NCBI RefSeq assembly: GCF_964204645.1
Contig: NC_134028.1
Span: forward strand, 11,449,001 to 11,513,000
Length of the DNA: 64,000 nt
Reading direction: 5' to 3'
Source of the DNA: Tubulanus polymorphus
Lineage: Eukaryota; Nemertea; Palaeonemertea; Tubulaniformes; Tubulanidae
Each line of letters starts with the position of its first letter. Positions within the stretch are counted from its first letter, which is position 1. A model generated the notes under the pieces. It searched no databases and was not told where the DNA came from. It saw only the letters and a list, made by a program, of their open reading frames with translations. Shown here one piece after another: positions 20,209 through 32,551 of this stretch. The position numbers and the translations under genes are program-made.

Positions 20209-20334
20209 GCCCAGTTCCACAAAAAAATTAAACTCAATTTTTGGTGTAATTGCTATTGGTTACTTCACGTTTTCAATGAAGACAACAATTCGAACTGATT
20301 TGTTTTAGGCTTAAACTTTTTCGTGAAACTGGGC
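20209..20334. mobile_element. Short MITE (126 bp)
   Basis: Ends GCCCAGTTCCACAAAAA and, inverted, GCCCAGTTTCACGAAAAA, then TTTAA. A fold-back without coding capacity; TIRs of the CCCAGTTTCACG type are common in invertebrate MITEs. Confidence 0.6.
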
Positions 20335-20527
20335 CCTGGACTTAACCTGACCAGTAACCGGTAAGAGTACCGGTAGTTCGTTTTCCGTATGAAATCTCTT
20401 TATAAATAAATAGGTCTCTATCTTTCCCACGAATCGTAACCCAATTTCATTATATAGGCCTATATTGAGACAAGAAATGAAAAGCTGGGCATATCAAGGG
20501 AGCATCATTGAAGCTTTCTATATTAAT

Positions 20528-20590
20528 TAGGGTTTTCTATTTCTTCACAGAAAACCCTATTGAGTTCCGCGTGATTATTTTATTCCCCTT
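20528..20590. repeat. Terminal fragment of the AGGGTTT..AAACCCT repeat
   Basis: AGGGTTTTCT, a short loop, AGAAAACCCTATTG, then GATTATTTT. The same terminal hairpin occurs at 54058-54110. One end of a dispersed element; the other end not found here. Confidence 0.5.
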
Positions 20591-21105
20591 TCCACTCAGT
20601 CTTTGTTAAAAGTGCAAAGGCTTCCTTACCTTACCGCTGTTGCTGATACAATCCGTATGATATTCTTCAGCTCACTTCAATCTCCAGATACTGCACGGGA
20701 ATTTTGATAAATCCACGTTATAAAGGCACTGTCAAGCCGTAAACATCGGAAATTTGGCCCCGTTCAATTAGTAGCCATGTTGTGTTTTCTTCCGAAATAT
20801 CTCTCTTCTTTTTGAGGAAGAGCTATCGAATTATTCCCTCTCTTCTCTACAATCAATTTCAAAGTCAATTCTATGAATTTATTGCTCAGCATGTTCGAGT
20901 CAAAGAGTTTACGAGCCCGGCGTTCGCGGGTCCGACAGGTTTACGGGCATTTATTTCTTACCTCTTTTATATTATTGATTTCTTGTTATTCCGGTTATTT
21001 CATTTAAGTATATTGCTGATCAGTTCATGTAACCGAAAGCGTCAATAAATAAATTTTGAATTGATCAAGTTTAAAATCAAGGTCGTTGAGTCGCGGGTGG
21101 CTACT
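20591..21105. other. No gene recognised
   Basis: Short frames only, including one of 88 codons at 20782-21048 with hydrophobic C-terminus but no recognisable features. Confidence 0.5.
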
Positions 21106-21114
21106 AGAATTACG

Positions 21115-21850
21115 GCAAAAACCGTGATGTTTCCAATGTCTCCGTTTTTAACGCATGCGCATTAGGCTTAGTAAGTGTTGGAAAAGTCTTATTTGAGAAA
21201 TCAGTACAGTGCGCAGGCGTCACAACAGTATTTACATGTTTCAAAACTGGGTCATGTCAGTACGGTATTCGCCTGAAATGAACCAGCGTGAGCTTTAGCA
21301 GCGGGATCGTGATGTCTAAATAATCTCATGTATCATATGCTTGCGTATCATATGTTTATACAATTAAATGAATTGTCCAAATAAATAATCAGTGACATTG
21401 GGATCACCATAGAAAGTGCACTAAATCTCATAATGGTTAGCATTTTGAGATCAGCATTTTCGGGATTCGAACATGATAGCGCCGTATAAAATAAATCAGC
21501 GACACTGGAGTCATCGAAGTTCAAATCAAATTGAAATAAGTTCAGTATTTTTCGGGGCTCGAATCTGGTAGCGCTGCAAAAATAAACGAGTGACACTGGG
21601 GTCATCAATGTTCAAATCGAATTGAAATAAGATAAATATTTATTGTGGGATTCGAATCTAATAGAAACGGAAACATTGGAGTCATCAAAACACACATTCA
21701 TTATGCGTACTGACATGACCCAGTTTTTAAAGTTCTGACATGTAGTGACGCCTGCGCACTCATCCGATTTCTGGACTTCGAGAATTTCCCCAACACTCAC
21801 TAATGCGCATGCGTTAAAAACAGAGAAATTGGAAACATTACGGTTTTTGC
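21115..21850. mobile_element. MULE-like non-autonomous transposon (736 bp)
   Basis: Begins GCAAAAACCG and ends CGGTTTTTGC, with inverted repeats extending about 145 bp into each side (to about 21260 and from about 21700). It is flanked by AGAATTACG at 21106-21114 and 21851-21859, an exact 9-bp target duplication. Long TIRs plus a 9-bp duplication point to the Mutator superfamily. The interior holds three to four diverged direct repeats of about 115 bp built around GACACTGGAGTCATC. No transposase. Confidence 0.85.
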
Positions 21851-21859
21851 AGAATTACG

Positions 21860-24337
21860 TTCGTAAATTAAGTATCAGGTGATTATCGATAGCCTACTAC
21901 GGTACACACAGTTGACAAACAGTGTTAGGCCTGTGCCGGTTGGTGCGACCTGGGACTAAAATATACTGGTTGGTCAGTTGGTTCGGTTGTGAAGTGTGGA
22001 AGCTAAAAAAGCCTACCGGTATTTATTTGTCTATAGGCCTATTATATAGTAGCCAATGCCATTTTAAGTACGTAGTTGTTACCCGTACGTGACCGTACGG
22101 TCATCTCCACAGGTTAACCGTACGCGAGTTCCCTACTAACGCCGTACGTGAGTTCCTAGTAGCCAATACCATTTTAAGTACGAAGTTGTTACCCGTACGT
22201 CAGTGGGTAAATCACTAGACTACTACCGGATTTTTTTTGGTTTCGAATCCCAATATTGCAAGTCTGAGCGTCAACGTACTCACATACGGCTAACCTGTAG
22301 AAATCACCGTACAGTCACGTACAGGTAACAACAGCATTTTAAGTGTTGAGTACGATAAGCCTACCATGTCTTTGTACTACAAACACAACTTTTTCCCTCT
22401 CGTCGGCCCTACAATGATGTTACTATAACTGGTGCCATTATAACATGGATAGGATTTGGTCAGGACTAGCCTAAAGCCTAATTCGGTCTATGCACTAATT
22501 CACTCGATATGCCTATTTTTAAAACAATACAGTGAAGTATTCACACGCAGAAAGGCTAATTGATTTGAGCCATGCAATTAAATTTTACTCTGGCCTGCTT
22601 ACATTAATAGTCAAACCTAGATCCAAAACGTTCATGTGGTCACGGCTTGTATACCAGAAATCATTGTAGGCCTGTTCATTTTGCTGTACGTAGGTTTGGT
22701 ATACCGATTTCCCCAATCTTGACTGATAAGTGTACGGTACAGCTGTACGCATTATACAATTGTACCAATGGGAATAGGGTCTATTGATTGGGCTTATTAT
22801 TTCCTGCTTAAGAATACTGAAATAAGCCTAACGTTCATTCAAATATCCAGCATCGGTGAAAGTTTGATTACTGTATGTACATTATTTTTCTCAGATCAAG
22901 AGTCACTCCCGTTTATTAGGAAACACACGCAACTAGTGGAATAGGTTTGATTTACACGCATGTTGCAGGTATTAATTGCTTATCACTATAGAATTTGTAA
23001 TCCATAAAAGCCAAAATCAACATCAGCCGGAAACCCAGACCAAATCAATTCATGATTTATTGATTGAATCTACACTACAATATATGTATTTATTCAAATA
23101 TTTCAATAAAAAGATTAACTTCTTAAATCTATCCCAAATCATAATACGTTCTTTTCTGTAAATTCACTCAATCTATCGACTCAGCAGGTGCTTAAGATTA
23201 GTTCTTAATAGGACAGATTCATTTCTAAGCATGGTGATAATACAGTTGTATCATGATGTTTGAATGCCAAAATAAATGCCTTGTCAAATACATTCATATT
23301 TGTTGATTGTACGTCCGCGTATGTTCGGTTTCAAAGCTGAATCATATTTGACGTTTACACATAGGTTGCATATTAGGTTCGAATCTGTCAATGCATTTTA
23401 TTCTATGTATCGGTTTCAATTTAACTACAATTCCCATCTGAATGGCTTTGCAGAAAACTCGTCATTGAATTGTTAGTTATTTGGTTTAGGCCTAAGGATC
23501 GCTCGCCCAGAAAATAATGAATTCTACCAAAATTTCTTGGGCGAAGTTACACCATGTCCTGAAATCTAGATATCCGTCGCTCAAAATTCCTGTACAATGT
23601 ACTACAACTTAAGCGCAAAATTTAGATGTCGGAGTAGTAATTATCAAGTTTCAATAGTAGAAGTCTTATGGAACAAACTGACAGTCATTCTCTGGATACG
23701 CCCGCCCTCCCCAGGGTTCAGTGTTAAGGGAAAGTTTAACTCCTTATAATTAATTTTTAATTTCTTCACCGATTCAGTTATTTGAATTGATGCCACAATT
23801 TTTATTTTGAGCAACTGGTCATAGGATAATCATTCATATTTTTATCTTACAACTAAGTTAGTTTTCTTGATACTTCCAGGATTCAGTCAGTCTCTACCGC
23901 GATCCAAAGCCAGGACAATAATATCTAATGATCACTTAGCAACGCGCGGAAAACGAAGTCGAGGTTGCTTCGAGGATCACTTCGAAAACAAAGACGCGTA
24001 ATAAAATCGATTCGAAACGTCGGGTTAATCGGTACGACAGCTTGGCACAACCCGTCTGTGTAATCCGTTGCTTGTTTATTTGTTTACATAACAAACCAAA
24101 GACTTACACAAAAATGAAAATATGCCGGATTTTATGGGTTAAAAAACTCCTTCATCAATAAACCATTTTAAAATAATCACTCGTTTCGTTCACGATGTAA
24201 TATCACTTTAGTACTCGTTCGCGTCTGCTTTGAACACTGATTCATTTGCCTTTCGAGCTAGAGTGAACTTAAACAAATTTTTTCGTTGCATTTGAGAGTA
24301 AAATCTTATCTGTCTACAGACCAATTCTCTTCCAAGA
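21860..24337. other. No gene; repeat remnants
   Basis: At 22050-22330 there are two direct copies of GTAGCCAATRCCATTTTAAGTACG with many CGTACG steps and an inverted end at 22310-22345, plus a GGTTTCGAATCCC B-box near 22240: a SINE- or MITE-like composite. The rest is unassigned. The Helentron 5' end should lie in the last part but I cannot fix it. Confidence 0.4.
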
Positions 24338-24736
24338 ATGTTGTCAAGTAATCTGAAAACTATACGTGCGCTGTATGCGAAGCGTCAAATTAGTGTAGAT
24401 CACAGCTATCACCGACACCGTGAAGTAGCACCACCAAGCCCAGGAAGACCAGGTTTAGGTAGTGTAGTACCATTAGATTACCTGATTGATCACGGCTATT
24501 GCAAAAAAGTAACAGGTTCAGGCACCAACGATGCTGAAAAACAATTTGCGCAAAATCCTAATAAGGATCCTAATTCTATCGTCAAACTCCCAACGAAAAG
24601 AACGTACGCCCAGGATGTTAGCGGAAGATCCCTGCCCAGACCCAGTGTTTCCAAAACTTCAAACACCAGTCGGTCCAACAGCATTGCCAGCAAAAGTAAT
24701 CACCGAATTTCCTCGGCCTATGATTTCCTTAAATGA
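24338..24736 (+). pseudogene. Helentron polyprotein N-terminal segment
   Basis: A basic, Ser/Pro-rich 132-codon frame directly before the OTU domain; the next frame (24531-25106) overlaps and carries on into OTU. Probably the N-terminus of the Helentron protein, frameshifted near 24700. No domain visible. Confidence 0.5.
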
Positions 24737-25125
24737 GCGAAATTATTGTATTACTAATGTTCCATGTGATGGCTATTGTTTTTTCCATTGCCTAAGTATG
24801 GCACTTTTTGCAAATACTGAGTTCACTCAGACCTTAAGGCAATCTATTTGTCATCACATAGGCCTAGTAGATAATTTTCCTATCTACAAGTCTGAAGTCG
24901 TGGCAGACCATAACCTTCCTTCTGACTCCAAGGAATCATACACTTCTGCTGTGATAAATGCTAATGGCTGGGCAACAAGCAGTGAGGTCAAAGCAGCTGC
25001 ACATATTTTGATGTGTGATATCACTACATGGGTGTATGGCACTAATGGGAAGCACTTTCCAGTTAAGTATTTTTCTGGAGAAAATAACAGTCCCCAAATA
25101 CATTGATTAATGAGAAATAGCCATT
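24710..25125 (+). pseudogene. Helentron OTU cysteine protease domain
   Basis: CDGYCFFHCLSMALF (about 24765-24810) is the OTU nucleophile motif, with Asp at 24768-24770 and Cys at 24777-24779. A helical region follows, and the catalytic His motif NSHYSLL at 25116-25136 sits in another frame after a stop at 25104. OTU proteases are fused to or carried by Helentron/Helitron2 elements. The frame break between Cys and His parts makes it inactive. Confidence 0.75.
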
Positions 25126-25496
25126 ATTCTCTATTAGGCTATAATCCAAAAAGGCAGACACATCTTTATCAACTGAGGGGCAGCAGTTGCCTAGTAGATC
25201 TACAGGTACAACGTCAGCTACCAAAGCACCAAAAAGAAAAACATGTAACGAAGCATCCCCTGTTTTTCACAAACAATCAAAGCAGGTGGTTACCTACAAA
25301 AAGCAAACAAAGTTGCTGATAAAAATCTGCTCCAGCTACAAAACTCTACGTATCTAGACAAGTGGGGGTATTCAATAAACACAAGGTGCCAAAAATATAA
25401 AAGCCCAACAAACAAATTCTGAAGCCCCTAACATTTTCATGCCTCAAACGAAAACGACTGATTTCAACCAGGCATTAAAAAATACATGCCTTTGAA

Positions 25497-25859
25497 TTGA
25501 AGGAAATGTCGTATGAATTTGGCAAATGTAATGTTTGCCTGGAACGTCGCCTGGAAATGAAAGTGGCGAAAACAAATAGGTCCATGTGTCACCTGTGCTT
25601 CGTGGACAAAGAGCAGGTAAAATTGTTCTCTCATGGTAATCACATGGACCCTTTAGAGGTTCCAAGTGAACTGAGCAATTTAACCTTAGTTGAGCAGCAA
25701 TTGATCTGCAGAATTGCTCCAACTATCAATGTTCACTTGCTAAAACATGGAGGCATTGGTTCAAGTGGACATTCTGTAACATTCCCACAGGATATTGATG
25801 AACCTGCTCAAATCCTCCCAAAACTTCCCCATGAAATCAATATATTGAGAGTACGATGA
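25497..25859 (+). pseudogene. Helentron zinc/DUF6570-like domain
   Basis: CNVCLERR and CHLCFVDK knuckles, then NHMDPLEVPSELSNLTLVE, an RIAPTINVHLLK stretch, then GHSVTFPQDI and LPKLPHEINILRV. This order (two CxxC, N.MDP..VP..L..LT..E, P.....GH...FPQD, LP) is standard between OTU and Rep in animal Helitron proteins. The frame is open for 120 codons, then breaks. Confidence 0.8.
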
Positions 25860-26254
25860 CAAGGTCGCAATGTTACCACAAAATAATTTAATGTTCAACG
25901 AAAAACAGTAGAAGCAGCACTTAACTGGCTAAAAAGGAATAATCCAGCATATGCCGACATCTCTGCAGAGCGCCTCAATCAGTTACCTCAAAATGGGGAA
26001 ATTGATATCCAAACGGTTGATACAATTGCGATGTACAACACATCAATGATCAAGGTCCAGCTCCTGAGCAAATAAATCCAGGTGAAATTACCGATTGCGA
26101 AACAACATCCTCTGTAAATCTGCCGGACTCGACATCCGCACAGAAGTTGAAACATAGTTCGGAACATTGTTGGCGATGATCATGGCCCAGTCACCGAAAG
26201 CAAACGTGGTGTTATAACCATACCATGGCCCACACGTGACAATTCTCCAATTCC

Positions 26255-27250
26255 AGAATTTACAACAAAATAGTTTTTCACACTAGCTTTCCCGTTTTAT
26301 TTCCATATGGCCTAGACAATTTTAACATCAATCGTCCAAGAACTATTTCATCACTTTCAGCATGGGCAGATAATCTACTGTGGTGTCAAGACGGCCGCTT
26401 CGCAAAACATCATTTCTTTAAATTCATAGTTCACAACATTATATCCCGCAAAAAAGCACTGGAACAGAGCCAATTCATCTTTCACCAAAAGCTTGGAGAC
26501 CCATATCTGTCAGCTTTTGATCTGAAAAAACAAATTGAACAAGGTGACACTTCGATAACAAGGAAAATCGCTTACTAGAGTTCAAATCTGAGGGGTACAT
26601 CACAATATTGGGCCCAAAAAGCCAAAAAGCCTTGTCACAGTACCAAATAAACACTGGAAAAGGTTTACCATGCTTTTCTACTACGGGCAGATGTGCAGAA
26701 TACCATTTTAAGCCACTTCGTCGCTTACTAAAAAGTGTATATCCAACAAACAACTGGACAGGACCTTTGAAAATCACGATAATTTATTCAAAGCACTACA
26801 AGAGAACTGTCACATTGTTGGGCACTATTTGGATTTACGTACCCAAAATTAGTTTAAGCAGGTAATAGGACCCATCTTCGGAGTTGATGCCTACTGGTAT
26901 CGACAAGAATTTGCAAAATCTCGTGGGGTTATTCACTGGCATCGATTGTGCTGGCAAGCTGACCGACAGCCGCACATCCTATTCCACGAGTCCATTGAAA
27001 ATGGCCTTAGTGAATCAGAATGCGCTGAAGTTCTGTCTAAGTGGGCAGAAAGCACATTCAAAATGACATCACTGCATCCTGGTGGAAAAGATATACGTGG
27101 AAATCCACGCAAAGATTTATCGGCCCCACCAGAAGGAACAGCTCCAGCCCGCCTGAAGAAAAGAACTCGCTAGTAAAATTATTAATGGATGCGAGTGACA
27201 GACAAGAATCCATACTTGAAGATTACATCTTACTTTGCAAGCAATAGAGT
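26255..27250 (+). pseudogene. Helentron Rep (HUH endonuclease) region
   Basis: In alternating frames: FPVLFPYGLDNFNINRP (near 26300), SAWADNLLWCQDGRFAKH and FFKFIVHNII (near 26360-26460), CAEYHFKPLRRLLK (near 26700), and GVDAYWYRQEFAKSRG then VIHWHRLCWQAD (near 26880-26960). The H-W-H at 26934-26942 is the HUH metal-binding motif used for rolling-circle nicking; the preceding Tyr-rich part is typical. Many frameshifts: dead copy. Confidence 0.85.
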
Positions 27251-28300
27251 CAACGTACACCGATGCTCAGATTACTGTAGAAGAACTAAAAGGAAAGTGT
27301 GCCGCATGCAATTTGGGTCCGAAAACCAGCCAGGACAACCTGCAAGAGAAACGGCAGCAATTATTAAAGACCAAAATCAATCAATGCGTCTAGAAATGCC
27401 ACGTGACCATCCCTTCCTTGTGCAAAATTCCCAATACCATACGCAAGCTTAGCGTGCAAATGGAGATATTTCTATCATTCGTTCCAAATCTGAGCCAGAC
27501 ATACCCTCAGTAGAAGAGATTATTGCAACAGAGAAATATATTTGTGGATATGCATGCAAAGGGAATGAAGTGACTGGTGTGCTGGTTGATTTATTTGATG
27601 ACACCATCAACGTGACAGATGAAACTGCAGTATCCACTCGGTCACTAATTTCAAAAAAGCTGATAGGTACAGTAAAAAGAGACATTTCCGCCATAGAAGC
27701 TGCATACGAGTTGTCATCATTCCCGCTCTATAGATGCTCGCATCAATTTCTATCAATGAGCATGACAGGTTCAAGAGTTTTAGAAAAAAAGGAATGACAG
27801 CTACAAAGAGTACAGCCTTCGATAAATATTTACAGAGGCACCAGACTGATACTTCATCATGGTACAATCATGTCTGCAAACAGGGAAAGGTACCAGTAGT
27901 CAGTGGGAATCAAACCCGTGCAACATGATTCCTTACCGAAGAGTATTGCCGTACGATGCTTCTTCTACATTGGCCCAACTGGCGAAAAGTTGAGGACATC
28001 AAATCATTTGATTCAAGTTGGGTTGAAACAATGGAAAACTTTTCTCTCTCTGCTGCATGCCCAATTTCGTACTGGCAGATATCCAGAGAGCCAAAAACAA
28101 ATCAACCCAGCCAGAAAATCCCAATGAACTTGAATCAGATGATGGCTCAATCAATGAATCCAGCCAACAACAACCAGAATGGATCGATTTAGTACGGCCA
28201 ACCATTGATTATAATCCTGCCATGAATAATTTCAATTCGATAATGGCGGTCCAGAGCATGATTGGAGTTGGGCCAATCTGTTATATCCACTTGACTATGG
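27251..28300 (+). pseudogene. Helentron region between Rep and helicase
   Basis: Decayed frames in register with the element, including KYICGYACKGN near 27540, SISINEHDRFKSFRKK near 27740 and VARTIDYNP-like sequence near 28200. These correspond to the linker between HUH and PIF1-like domains. No separate domain. Confidence 0.6.
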
Positions 28301-28301
28301 A

Positions 28302-28979
28302 TTGACGTGGGTAGAATCGCTTGGCTGTGATAAAACTAATACAAGTAATGAGGTAGAATTGCCGAATGTAGATTGTTCCACCCTATACAGTGATCAACGA
28401 TTTGCGTTTAACCTGGTAATGCAGACTTTGATCAACTACAACAATGGGTCTCCAGATTTTGAACCATTGCGCCATATTGTAGCAGGTACAGCAGGCTGTG
28501 GGAAATCCTATTTAATTAATTGTATTGTCAGAGCAGCCCGTACATTTTTACATAAAAACGAAGCTGTCCAGGTAGTCTGCCCAACAGGTAATAGTGTCAA
28601 TCTTATTGGAGGTGTTACTCTACATAGTTTCTTTAAAATTCCAATCAACGCTAGTGGCAGCAAATAGATGACACCACCGCAATGACTAACTGGCCAACAG
28701 CTACAGTCAAATTGCGAACATCTATTAGTCCTTTTAGTTGACGAAAGATCTTCAATAGGCTGCACAACTCTAGGATGGATGGAGTATTTTTGTTCCCATG
28801 GAGTCAACAATGGCAGAACATCCAATGAACCCTGGGGGTATACCTGTCATTGTATTTTTAGGCGACGACATTCAACTGCCGCCAGTTTGCGACAGTCCTG
28901 TTTACCTATGAAAATCCACAATTCCTGCTGCAATGCATGGCGCAATGGTTTGGAAGCGATTCAACACAGCCATTATTAG
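28302..28979 (+). pseudogene. Helentron PIF1-like helicase, N-terminal part
   Basis: Walker A AGTAGCGKSYLI near 28480-28515. It is followed by a region of motif Ia type (VVCPTGNSVN, 28575-28605) with GGVTLHSFFKIP, and Walker B region VFLGDDIQLPPV near 28852-28887 in another frame. Stop at 28666 and frameshifts. The sequence runs into a LINE at about 28980 and resumes at 32018. SF1B helicases unwind the displaced strand in Helitron transposition. Confidence 0.85.
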
Positions 28980-29034
28980 ATCACCTATTGACAATTCTTT
29001 GAAAGACAGATTGAAATCTCTTGGGATATATAAA

Positions 29035-30522
29035 ATGTCATCAACAAGACGTAAACACCGTGGTGGTAAAGCTTTAACACTTGGAGTACTGAACTGTCAA
29101 TCAGTGAGAAATAAGTGTGATGAAATCTGGGACCTAGTAATTAGTCATGATATTGATATATTCTGTCTAACTGAAATATGGATAACATCTGGTCCAAAGG
29201 ATAAACGTTTTGTGAAAGCATTGAATAGCCATGGATATAGATTTGAATTCATTCCTCGAGAGAAAGGTTATGGAGGAGTCGGAATACTTGTGAAGGACAC
29301 AGTGAAATCAGTTGATTTTGTGAAGTGTGACGTGTTTCAAAGCATTGAAGTAATGCAGCTTCGGATAAATCTTGCCTCAAAATGGCTTCGTGTGGTCGCT
29401 ATATACCTCACACCACCGTCACCACAAAACAAATTGACAACTTCACAGTACTTTGAGGAGATGCCTGATTTACTGACATCTCTCATCAGTACCACTGATG
29501 ATCTTGTTATTGTGGGTGACATCAACTTCCACCTTGATATACCCTCAAAGCCGGAATGCAGAAGGTTTTTGGATATGATTGGCGTTTTTCGACTTGAACA
29601 GCACGTTGCTGAACCCACACATCGTGATGGACATATCCTCGATGTTGTAATGACAAGGACTGGCGCCAGATTTTTGCGATCTCTTAATGTTGGTGATTTG
29701 ATATCTGATCATGCTATAATTGTTTGTAGATTGAGGCATCGTAAGCCAGTTCCTATGATGGCCACAAGGACTGTCAGGAAGTTACGAACATTAGACAATG
29801 ATCTATTCAATATCTATTCTATATCGAACCAAAATGTTCAGGAAATGAATAATGTACAGGACGCTATACTGCAATTTAACGACTCGCTCCAAAAAGCTTT
29901 GGATAAGCAAGCACCTCAAAAAACCATATCTGTCACAATTCGCCCCTCTCGCCCATGGTTTACGGATGAGTTGATCATTGCAAAGCAAAATAAACGTAAA
30001 GCTGAGAAAGTTTGGCGAAATTCGAAACTAACAGTTCATTATCAGATATACCAGCGCTGCCGCAAAGAGTACAGTAAAATGATACAGAGAGCGAAGTCAT
30101 CCTATTATAATACACTTATTGAGGATGCTGCTGGTGATCAAAAGAAACTCCAGCGTGTTTACAACGAAATTCTACAGGGCGGAAAAACTTCTAGTTTGCT
30201 GAAGCATGATAACCCTGGTGAACTCGCTGACCACTTTGTTAAGTTCTTTCTGGACAAGGTTGAGGTCATCCGTTCTACGCTACCAGTTGATTCGTTGCCA
30301 AACATGCAGAATTCAGTTCTTTCTGAGTGTATAATGAACGAGTTTGAACAAACAGATGATGATGAAGTTCGGAAAATCATCATGAGCGCTCCAAACAAAT
30401 CGTGCGCACTTGATCCACTTCCGACTTGGTTATTCAAAAACGTTGTGGATTGTGTATTGCCAGCTGTGACTTACATTGGGAATTTTTGTCAATGGCTAGT
30501 GGATCTGTACCTGATTCCATGA
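29035..30522 (+). pseudogene. LINE APE-type endonuclease and start of RT
   Basis: The likely start is the ATG at 29035; the frame upstream belongs to the Helentron. LGVLNCQSVRNK (residue ~15), LTEIW (catalytic Glu), VVAIYLTPP, VGDINFHLD (catalytic Asp) and SDHAIIVCRL (catalytic His) give a complete APE/EEP nuclease. NKSCALDPLPTWLFK starts the RT palm at about residue 460. The frame ends at 30520 by a shift within the RT; the nuclease itself is intact. Confidence 0.85.
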
Positions 30523-31826
30523 AGGTAGCAATTGTAACACCAATTCTCAAGAAGTCATCTCTGGATCCTGAGTCTCTCCAGAACTATCGCCCAGTTAGTA
30601 ATCTCTCATTTGTGTCTAAGGTTCTCGAGAGAGTTGTAGCCAGTCGACTGCGTGAGTACATGGATCGTAACCATCTTCGCGATGTCTAGCAATCAGCCTA
30701 TAAACCAAGGCATAGCACAGAGACAGCTTTGCTCAAGGTGCAAGATGACATTCGTACCCTCATCGATTAGGGTTCAATTGTGATACTGATACTACTCGAT
30801 CTTAGTGCGGCATTTGATACGGTAGATCACACTGTGTTACTCTCTCGCATCAAACATTACCTAGGCATCGATGGAAGAACACTCCAAAGGTTCAAGTCGT
30901 ACCTCACCCACAGGACATTGAATGTTACTGTTAACGGCCATGCCTCTGATTCATACGAGTTAAAGTGTGGGGTACCACAAGGCTCAGTGTTGGGCCCCTT
31001 ACTCTTTCTTATCTATGTGCTTCCTCTGGGTGAACTGATAAAATCATTTGATATTGATGGACATGGATTTGCAGATGACAACCAAGTGTACAAGGCAATT
31101 AAATCCATTCATGATCCGTCACGTGTAAATCAAAAACTGTCAAATGTTGAGAAGTGTTTGGTCGCGGTGTATAAATGGTATACCGACAATTTCCTCAAAG
31201 CAAATGCTGGAAAGACTGAGGTATTTCTCTTAGGTACATCGCAGCGTCTCAATATTACCGACATTGAATCTCTCATGGTCGCGGGTGTTTGTGTCCCTGT
31301 TTCAAAGTCGCCGATCTGCAATCTCGGTGTTATGTTCGATCATAGAATGTCTATGAGTGCACATGTGAAATCTGTTTTGAAAAGCGGATATTTTCACATT
31401 CGTAACATTGGATTAGCTAGAAAGAATCTGAATAGAAATGCTACCAAGGCACTTGTCCAAGCTCTTGTCTTGTCTAGGCTGGACTACTGTAATAGCCTTC
31501 TGGCTGGAATAACCAGTGACTTGTGTGGAAGCTTACAGAAATTACAAAACTGTGCAGCACGATTAGTTTTGCGCACCCCAAAACGAGAGCATATAACTCC
31601 CGCGCTCATGCAGTTACACTGGCTACCAGTAAAAGCAAGAATTGACTTCAAAACACTACTGCTAGTATTCAAAGCTCTTACCGGAATAGCACCGGCCTAT
31701 ATTGCTGATCTAATCACTGTGTATACCCCAAGGCGAACACTTCGATCATCTAACCAATTCAAACCAGAACCATCATTCAGCTACATCTACATTTGGCGGC
31801 GGAGCCTTCTCATCCCACGCACCTAG
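30523..31826 (+). pseudogene. LINE reverse transcriptase
   Basis: Continues in another frame: PILKKSSLDPESLQNYRPVS, then stops at about 30687 and 30769, then an open frame 30780-31826. Catalytic motifs: LLDLSAAFDTVDH, GVPQGSVLGPLLFLIY and FADDNQVY (the YxDD box, here F-A-D-D). The C-terminal part (LSRLDYCNSLLAGI, LQNCAARLVLRT, LHWLPVKARI) is characteristic of CR1/L2/Rex-type elements. Nonsense changes make it inactive. Confidence 0.85.
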
Positions 31827-31985
31827 ACTCTGGAATCATTTCATCGACTCAAGAGAATCTACACTTACCACGACAGTTGACCGGTTCAAATCTCACATCA
31901 AAACAAAACTATTCAGCCAATACTATTCCCTGGAGCGCAATTGAACTTTGTATTTTAACATGGAAAGCTGCGCTATACAAATCCA

Positions 31986-32016
<31 letters not shown>

Positions 32017-32017
32017 A

Positions 32018-32550
32018 GGCCTACTTGAAAAAGTGATTCGCCAAAAAGCTGATCAGCAGCAGTTAATATGTGTCCTTTCTGCTTTGCGCGAGTATAGACT
32101 TACCGGCATTCAAGCTCAGTGGCTCCAAAAATTTCAATGGGGCAACCTAGAAAAAACAAACGGTTCAGATTTATTAAATCGAATTACTAACAACGGCCTC
32201 TTGCTTTTTCCAACACATGACCTCGAATGCAGCCACAACATAAACTAATTGAAAAATTTTGTATTTGAAAAAAAACGCAAGTCATCCAGTTGCTAAAGTA
32301 GAAGCCGAAATGCAAGGACCCCACGTAAGCAAATGCAATGACGATAAAGCCGGAGGTCTCAGTCGGTGCATCGACATTTGTAATGATGCAAAAGTGATGC
32401 TAACAACGAATCTTAATGTACCATACGGATTATCTTATGGGTCCACTGGAATCATCAAGGACATTATCTAAGTGGAAGGAGTCCAGTTGAATCACAACCA
32501 GATGTAGTCATGATCGACTTTCCTAACTATACCGAAACTGCATTCATTTA
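32018..32550 (+). pseudogene. Helentron helicase, C-terminal part
   Basis: Resumes after the LINE tail with KVIRQKADQQQL and LSALREYRLTGIQAQWLQ. In the next frame come GPHVSKCNDDKAGG, AKVMLTTNLNVPYGL and GSTGIIKDII, matching the PIF1 C-terminal motif (VML..NL....L.NGS.G...). Frameshift near 32250. Ends just before the minisatellite. Confidence 0.8.
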
Positions 32551-32551
32551 G

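Larger units (their letters stand above)
28980..32018 (+). mobile_element. CR1/L2-superfamily LINE inserted in Helentron helicase
   Basis: About 3.0 kb carrying APE endonuclease and RT reading frames and ending in TGCGCTATACAAATCC followed by an (ATT)n tail (31987-32018), a 3' end usual for CR1/L2-type elements. Helentron coding sequence lies on both sides in the same orientation, which dates the LINE after the Helentron. Confidence 0.85.
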
